18,395 nucleotides of DNA, taken from assembly GCA_964483155.1 (NCBI GenBank), contig CAZAAC010000045.1, forward strand, positions 1-18,395, in the 5' to 3' direction. The translations under genes were made by a program, and so were the position numbers. The DNA is from JAAYYM01 sp964483155. Lineage in GTDB: Bacteria > Bacillota > Clostridia > Lachnospirales > Lachnospiraceae. The first letter of the stretch is position 1, and every line of letters begins with the position of its first letter. Below the pieces are notes generated by a model, which made no database searches, was not told the origin of the DNA, and saw only the letters and a list, made by a program, of their open reading frames with translations. Positions 13,759 to 18,395 of the stretch are shown piece after piece.

Positions 13759-14943
13759 ATGAATGTAAAAAAATTAGAATATTTAACGCCACTGATAGAG
13801 AGAGAAATGGCTAAGGATAAGCTAAGAGGCATGTCGGTGCGTGTTATTCAGAATAATAAATGTGTATTTGATAAACATTATGGCAGTGATAAACCAGACA
13901 GCATCTACCGTATTTTTTCTATGACAAAACCAATTACAAGTGTTGCAATCATGATTTTATATGAGCGTGGGCAGATTGACTTGCTTGATCCTATATCGAA
14001 ATATATTCCTGCATTTAAAAATCAGACGGTAGTAGATCCACATATGGGTTCTGTTCCTGCAAAAGCGGAAGTGACAATACAGCAATGTCTTAATATGACA
14101 TCAGGCATGGTATATCCAAGCCAAAATCATATAGCAGGAAGATATATGATGGAGATATCAAATAAGATAAAAGAACGTATTGCAGCAGGAGAAATAATAA
14201 GCACCTTGGAGTTGTGTTCCATGATAGCAAAAGTGCCACTGGCTTTTGAACCTGGCGAACATTGGTTTTATAGCGTATCGGCAGATGTGCTTGGTGGGGT
14301 GGTTGAAGTGGTTTCAGGCATGAAATACGGAGAATTCTTGAAGAAAGAGATTTTGGAACCTCTTGATATGAGAGATACTGGGTTTTATGCAGATTTAGGA
14401 GATAAAGTCAACCGACTGGCAACTATGTATATGTGGAGAAATGAAGATGGTCAGTTGACGGAGGCAGACGGAGATGCATTAGAGAATTTTGATTGTTTTA
14501 CAGCAGTACATGGTACATCATATGAAGGCGGAGGATCAGGTCTTTGCTCTACAATGGAAGACTATTCGCACTTTGCAATGATGCTACTGCATGAGGGGTA
14601 CTATGATGGAAAACAAATTATAAGTCGGAAAACAATTGATTTTATGACTACAAATCAATTAACGCCAGAACAGAGAAAAGATATTTGGTTTGATAGTGCG
14701 TTGGGATATACATATAGTAATTTATTCCGTATTTTAGATCAAAAAGCGGAAGGCGCTACAAATGGCAGTTATCTTGAATTTGGGTGGGATGGTCTCGCGG
14801 GCAATTATTTTATGGTTGATCCAGAAGAGGACTTAATAATGCTTTATTTTCAACAGATTAAAGAGGGGGCCGATCAAAGTCTTCGTAGAAAAATGAGGCA
14901 GATTGTATATAGCGCGATTTCATTACAAGGTTCGTGTAACTGA
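13759..14943 (+). CDS. Beta-lactamase-fold serine hydrolase (class C/esterase type)
   Basis: The 394-residue protein belongs to the beta-lactamase/penicillin-binding-protein-like family (PF00144). The nucleophile motif is SMTK with Ser54 and Lys57. The second motif YSV starts at Tyr171 in GEHWFYSVSADVLGG. In place of the class C KTG triad there is FGWDGLAGNYF around 341-351, as in many esterase-like members. LCSTMEDYSHFAMMLL (262-277) is also typical. No signal peptide is seen, so it is probably cytoplasmic and more likely an esterase or peptidase than a drug-hydrolysing beta-lactamase. I chose ATG 13759, preceded by AGGAG. Earlier in-frame starts give a Cys/Arg-rich extension unlike the family and run into the terminator at 13615-13652. 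A 14-bp terminator follows the gene. Confidence 0.88.
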   Translation: MNVKKLEYLTPLIEREMAKDKLRGMSVRVIQNNKCVFDKHYGSDKPDSIYRIFSMTKPITSVAIMILYERGQIDLLDPISKYIPAFKNQTVVDPHMGSVPAKAEVTIQQCLNMTSGMVYPSQNHIAGRYMMEISNKIKERIAAGEIISTLELCSMIAKVPLAFEPGEHWFYSVSADVLGGVVEVVSGMKYGEFLKKEILEPLDMRDTGFYADLGDKVNRLATMYMWRNEDGQLTEADGDALENFDCFTAVHGTSYEGGGSGLCSTMEDYSHFAMMLLHEGYYDGKQIISRKTIDFMTTNQLTPEQRKDIWFDSALGYTYSNLFRILDQKAEGATNGSYLEFGWDGLAGNYFMVDPEEDLIMLYFQQIKEGADQSLRRKMRQIVYSAISLQGSCN

Positions 14944-14968
14944 AACTTGAAAATTGCCTTTATCATTA

Positions 14969-15009
14969 GCAAAAGCAGAGACCATTGTTGTCTCTGCTTT
15001 TGCACTTTT
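14969..15009 (+). terminator. Terminator of the serine hydrolase gene
   Basis: A perfect 14-bp stem (14969-14982 with 14990-15003) with a 7-nt loop is followed by ACTTTT. No T-run follows on the minus strand, so it mainly serves the plus strand. Confidence 0.85.
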
Positions 15010-15037
15010 AAAGATAACACTTTTTTGATTTTAAAAT

Positions 15038-15679
15038 CTATAAAGTGGCATATCCAAATCCATTCACAATAGCATCAATGGGGATACCCTCTTTACAAAT
15101 AGGACAATCTCTATGCGAATAATGTTTATAGTCAGGCAGGTCCGACATTGAAAAAAGATAATTAACATTAATATCAGCAACTTTATTTATTACACTAAAA
15201 ATGGAAGAGATTGCAGTTATATTTCCTTTATAATAGTCAATACATTCAAGACATCTGGAAAGCGTTTTTCCAGTAGTAGTTGTAGCCATAAGAAGTAATA
15301 TATTTTTGTTTTCTAACATAGGAAGTAAATTTTGTCTGAAAATAAGCTGCCCGGTTGAATTATACTCAGGTGATACTATATATATAGTTTTATGTGCATT
15401 CATGGACATGATACCTACATTGGATAATTCATCAGCCAGGTAAGCACCAATAACCTCGCAACCATCCATACATATAATAGTGTCTACGATTGTATTGTTA
15501 CTGTACTTAGAGGCCAATGCTTTTGCAACAGCTTTTGCCTCACTTTGTCTCATTTTTACGATTGTCATATCAATATAATAATTAATGTGAGAGTGAGAGG
15601 TCATGAAATGTCCAGGTATTACTCTTAGACCAATATCAGGAAATTGTTTTGACATAATTTTCTTAACACGATTCTCCAT
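15038..15679 (-). CDS. Phosphoribosyltransferase-fold protein with altered PRPP loop and Cys motif
   Basis: The 213-residue protein has the type I phosphoribosyltransferase layout of orotate-type enzymes. VDTIICMDGCEVIGAYLADEL (within 65-85) corresponds to the early loop and helix. NILLLMATTTTGKTLSRCLE (126-145) matches the PRPP-binding segment, whose consensus is hydrophobic strand, D-D/E, then T-TG-T. Here the two acidic residues that contact the ribose hydroxyls are Met-Ala (131-132), while TTTTGKT is kept. The C-terminus has HRDCPICKEG (189-198) with Cys192 and Cys195. AGGGGG lies 7 nt before the ATG. I recall similar unassigned proteins in clostridia, so the altered loop may be a family trait. 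Catalysis is uncertain; a PRPP or nucleotide-binding regulatory role is possible. It is divergent from the PPDK-like gene. Confidence 0.75.
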   Translation of the reverse strand: MENRVKKIMSKQFPDIGLRVIPGHFMTSHSHINYYIDMTIVKMRQSEAKAVAKALASKYSNNTIVDTIICMDGCEVIGAYLADELSNVGIMSMNAHKTIYIVSPEYNSTGQLIFRQNLLPMLENKNILLLMATTTTGKTLSRCLECIDYYKGNITAISSIFSVINKVADINVNYLFSMSDLPDYKHYSHRDCPICKEGIPIDAIVNGFGYATL

Positions 15680-15712
15680 ACTATTACCCCCTTTTATGTA
15701 ATTCTAGTACAT

Positions 15713-15768
15713 ATTATACAAGTTATTTCTATATACTTAATTATAGTCGTAAATACAATTTTCTACAA
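15713..15768 (-). promoter_or_regulatory. Two candidate minus-strand promoters for the phosphoribosyltransferase-like gene
   Basis: On the minus strand TTGTAG (15768-15763) and TATAAT (15745-15740) are 17 nt apart. A closer pair TTAAGT (15740-15735) and TATAAT (15718-15713) has 16-nt spacing. Both -10 boxes are perfect consensus; both -35 boxes are weak. The closer one lies 34 nt before the start codon. Confidence 0.5.
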
Positions 15769-15815
15769 GTGTAATTTTATCCCATTTATTTATCTTACTT
15801 ATGCAGAAGAATGAT

Positions 15816-15844
15816 TTGCATATGCGATGCAAGTACTATATAAT
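15816..15844 (+). promoter_or_regulatory. Promoter of the PPDK-like gene with overlapping inverted repeat
   Basis: TTGCAT (15816-15821) and a perfect TATAAT (15839-15844) are 17 nt apart. The -35 box is the left arm of a perfect inverted repeat, TTGCAT-ATGCG-ATGCAA (15816-15832), so a bound regulator would cover the -35 and spacer. Confidence 0.65.
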
Positions 15845-15855
15845 ATATTCTAATA

Positions 15856-15885
15856 AAGGCGTTCTGCTCTTTCACAGAACGCCTT
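15856..15885 (+). promoter_or_regulatory. 5' hairpin in the leader of the PPDK-like gene
   Basis: AAGGCGTTCTG (15856-15866) pairs perfectly with CAGAACGCCTT (15875-15885) over 11 bp. It begins about five nt after the predicted transcription start and has no T-run after it. A second CAGAAC at 15907-15912 could compete for GTTCTG (15861-15866). It may protect the mRNA 5' end or be regulatory. Confidence 0.55.
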
Positions 15886-15951
15886 CTGCTATATAGAAAT
15901 TGATCTCAGAACAGTATGTTGAAAAGTACATTGTGAATAGGGAGGTATCTT

Positions 15952-18395
15952 ATGAGCGGATTTGGTCGAATCATTAGTAGTGGATTGAAGGGTTTTGACG
16001 ATGCAGTTGACAGATTGCGTCTGGGAGATAATGTTGTCTGGCAGATAGATACGATTGAAAATTATCGCTTTGTGGTGGAGCCATATGTAGCGCAGGTAAA
16101 AGCAGATGGGCACAAACCGATTTATATTCGTTTCGGTTTGCATGAGCCTGTCATTCGGGATATAGAAGGAATCACGGTATATGAAGTTTCACCTGAAAAC
16201 GGATTTGAAGATTTTGCAACGCAGATACATAATATTGCTACAAGAGAGGGCAGGAAAGCATTTTATATTTTTGACTGTTTGTCAGATTTATTAAAATTTT
16301 GGTATTCAGATTTAATGATTGGAAATTTCTTTATGGTGACTTGTCCATATCTTTTCGAACTCGATACGATTGCTTACTTTGCACTTCGCAGAGAGGTACA
16401 TACTTATGATACCATTGCAAGAATAAGAGAGACAACACAGCTTTTACTTGATTTATATTATGCAGAAGATGAGTATTATATACACCCTTTGAAGGTATGG
16501 CAGCGTTATTCTCCAACTATGTTTCTTCCTCACAAAATAGCGAAGAATGGTAGTACATCCATAACATCAAGTGCAGAAACAGCAGAATTGTTTTCAAATT
16601 TTGTATTTGAAAGTGAGAGACTTGACTATTGGAATAGTACTATAAATAGAATTAAGGAAACTCTGATATTAGGAAATCCTGAGGAGCAGGAGGAAGCAGT
16701 AAAACTTCTGGTATCTTTATTAATTGGGAAAAATTCGAAAATGTATGATATGTGTATTCGATATTTTACACTTTCAGACCTTTTAAGAATTGCTTCAAGA
16801 GAAATCGGATCAGGGTATATCGGCGGGAAAAGCGTGGGAATGTTAGTGGCTCGCCGCATTATTACAAAAAGCGCTGATAATAAAGAATTTTTTCATCCCT
16901 TTTTAGAGTCTCATGATTCGTATTATTTGGGCTCAGATGTATTTTATACATACATTGTGCAAAACGAATTATGGGAACTTCGAACAAGACAAAAAACAGA
17001 AGAGGGATATTTTCAATATGCAGATGAACTTCGTGAGAGATTGTTATCAGGAAAGTTTCATGAGATTATAGAAATACAGTTTATTCATATGTTGGAATAT
17101 TTTGGACAAGCACCGATTATAGTAAGGTCATCTTCCTTACAAGAAGATAGTTTTGGTAATGCTTTTGCAGGAAAGTACGAAAGTGTTTTTTGCGTTAACC
17201 AGGGAACGCCAGAAGAAAGACTTTTTGCTTTTGAAAATGCTGTAAGGACAGTTTATGCCAGTACTATGAATTTTGATGCACTTCATTATAGGAAAAATCG
17301 TGGGCTTGCCGATAAAGATGAGCAAATGGCAATTTTAATTCAACGTGTTTCAGGTGACCAGTTTGGTCAATACTTTTTCCCGCATGTAGCAGGTGTTGGG
17401 AATTCCTTAAACATGTATGTGTATGATGACAGTGTGGATATGAATGCGGGTATGCTTCGACTTGTTTTTGGATTAGGGACCAGGGCAGTCGATAGAGTAA
17501 TTGGTGAGTATGTACGTATTGTTACATTAGATGAACCACTTCGAAGACCATTAATTAGCCTTGGTGATGAGGTGAAGTTTTCGCAACATAATGTAGACGT
17601 CCTGAATCTTGAGACAAATGATATCGATAGCATAGGGTTAGAGGAGGCTATTACAAGAGATATAAAAGCTAATATGCAGTTGTTTGGACAAAAGGATCAA
17701 GAGGAAGCTAGAAGACTGAGAGAAATAGGGAGGGATGATTCATTAGCACCTTTTGTATTAAACTTTAAAAAACTTTTGTCAGAAACAAAATTTCCGGAAG
17801 TCATGAAGAGACTACTAGCAGTATTGTCTGATAAATATAATTATCCTGTTGACATTGAATTTACAGCAAATTTCACGCCAGAAGGTAATTTTAAATTCAA
17901 TCTTTTACAGTGCCGTCCTTTGCAGACAAAAGGAATTGGAAAAGCAGTGAAAATGCCGGAGAATATTAACCGTAGCGCATGCTTTTTTTATACACAGGGC
18001 AATTTTATGGGTGGCAATATCAGAATGCCTGTGGGGTATGTTATTTATGTAGACGTAATCGCATATTTGGAACTTATAGAGCGTGATAAATACATGGTTG
18101 CAAGACAAATAGGTATGCTGAATGAAGTTCTAAAGCATAAAAGTGCTATGCTGATAGGCCCAGGAAGGTGGGGAACTACAACACCGTCACTTGGCGTACC
18201 CGTAAATTTTATGGAGCTATGTAATATGTCTGTGGTTTGCGAGTTATCCTATAGTGAACGAGGCGTTACACCGGAATTGTCTTATGGAAGTCATTTTTTT
18301 CAGGATATTGTTGAGTCTGGTATTTTTTATGTGGCTCTTTTTAGAGAAAAAGATACGACAACTGTTAATGAAAACTATTTTAATCATGAAAAAAA
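15952..18395 (+). CDS. PEP synthase/PPDK-like ATP-grasp protein with N-terminal extension, 3' partial
   Basis: The frame is open from ATG 15952 (GGGAGG 6 nt upstream) to the window end: 814 codons with no stop. The first about 270 residues are not PPDK; they include LRLGDNVVWQ, a KaiC/GvpD-like AFYIFDCLSDLL segment and PYLFELDTIAYF, with no Walker A. The PPDK_N ATP-binding domain follows. It has the glycine loop YIGGKSVGM (GGK at 291-293), RSSSLQED (392-399), a FAGKYESVF strand, IQRVSGDQFG and a terminal DIEFTANF...QCRPLQT (Q653). After it comes a conserved tail with LIGPGRWGTT and YGSHFFQDI. PEP synthase and PPDK phosphorylate a swivelling histidine domain with ATP; no such domain is seen before the window ends. 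It is therefore a PPDK_N family protein of uncertain reaction rather than a proven PEP synthase. Confidence 0.85.
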   Translation, partial: MSGFGRIISSGLKGFDDAVDRLRLGDNVVWQIDTIENYRFVVEPYVAQVKADGHKPIYIRFGLHEPVIRDIEGITVYEVSPENGFEDFATQIHNIATREGRKAFYIFDCLSDLLKFWYSDLMIGNFFMVTCPYLFELDTIAYFALRREVHTYDTIARIRETTQLLLDLYYAEDEYYIHPLKVWQRYSPTMFLPHKIAKNGSTSITSSAETAELFSNFVFESERLDYWNSTINRIKETLILGNPEEQEEAVKLLVSLLIGKNSKMYDMCIRYFTLSDLLRIASREIGSGYIGGKSVGMLVARRIITKSADNKEFFHPFLESHDSYYLGSDVFYTYIVQNELWELRTRQKTEEGYFQYADELRERLLSGKFHEIIEIQFIHMLEYFGQAPIIVRSSSLQEDSFGNAFAGKYESVFCVNQGTPEERLFAFENAVRTVYASTMNFDALHYRKNRGLADKDEQMAILIQRVSGDQFGQYFFPHVAGVGNSLNMYVYDDSVDMNAGMLRLVFGLGTRAVDRVIGEYVRIVTLDEPLRRPLISLGDEVKFSQHNVDVLNLETNDIDSIGLEEAITRDIKANMQLFGQKDQEEARRLREIGRDDSLAPFVLNFKKLLSETKFPEVMKRLLAVLSDKYNYPVDIEFTANFTPEGNFKFNLLQCRPLQTKGIGKAVKMPENINRSACFFYTQGNFMGGNIRMPVGYVIYVDVIAYLELIERDKYMVARQIGMLNEVLKHKSAMLIGPGRWGTTTPSLGVPVNFMELCNMSVVCELSYSERGVTPELSYGSHFFQDIVESGIFYVALFREKDTTTVNENYFNHEK

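Noticed and set aside
16331..18108. Several minus-strand open frames of 60-90 codons
   Set aside because: They are antisense to the continuous PPDK-like gene, lack ribosome sites and resemble no protein.

Overview
The window is AT-rich DNA (roughly one third G+C by eye) with strong AGGAGG-type ribosome binding sites, occasional GTG starts, many intrinsic terminators ending in T-runs, and tRNA genes without an encoded CCA. Together with the gene families present (dCache chemoreceptor, ArsP/ArsR pair, clostridial MATE and GNAT proteins, a two-domain AraC regulator), this suggests a chromosomal region of a low-G+C anaerobic Firmicute, probably a Lachnospiraceae-type Clostridium relative. The taxon is inference; no marker gene is present.

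Layout. Positions 1-200: end of a tRNA cluster, with a 5'-truncated tRNA-Val(UAC), a complete tRNA-Leu(UAA) and a terminator. Positions 200-4000: a set of drug-modification or drug-efflux type genes, namely a chloramphenicol acetyltransferase family protein, a GNAT acetyltransferase, a MATE exporter on the minus strand, and an AAC(6')-like GNAT. Between the MATE gene and the last GNAT is a decayed reading frame followed by a strong minus-strand terminator. Positions 4000-5580: an arsenical resistance operon (ArsP-type permease, then ArsR) with a consensus promoter and an ATCGAT-type operator. Positions 5584-7960: a long untranslated leader and a 666-residue methyl-accepting chemotaxis protein. 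Positions 8017-10050 (minus strand): a lipoprotein with five Asp-box repeats and, upstream of it, an AraC regulator. Positions 10196-12534: a membrane-anchored purple-acid-phosphatase-like metallophosphoesterase overlapping an AlkD-like DNA glycosylase gene by ATGA. Positions 12584-13652: a TetR regulator behind three exact 13-nt-spaced direct repeats, plus a small two-helix membrane protein and a terminator. Positions 13759-15003: a beta-lactamase-fold serine hydrolase. Positions 15038-15679 (minus strand): a phosphoribosyltransferase-fold protein that lacks the usual acidic PRPP-loop residues. Positions 15952-18395: the first 814 codons of a large PEP-synthase/PPDK-like protein, open at the window end.

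Most units are one- or two-gene transcripts with their own regulator or terminator. The best-supported functional unit is ArsP-ArsR (metalloid sensing and efflux). The items most worth a second look are the direct-repeat array upstream of the TetR gene, the divergent pair formed by the PRPP-loop-defective phosphoribosyltransferase and the atypical PPDK-like protein with its palindromic promoter and 5' hairpin, and the gene remnant plus terminator upstream of the MATE gene. I do not see transposases, phage genes, CRISPR arrays, toxin-antitoxin pairs or a clear defence island.
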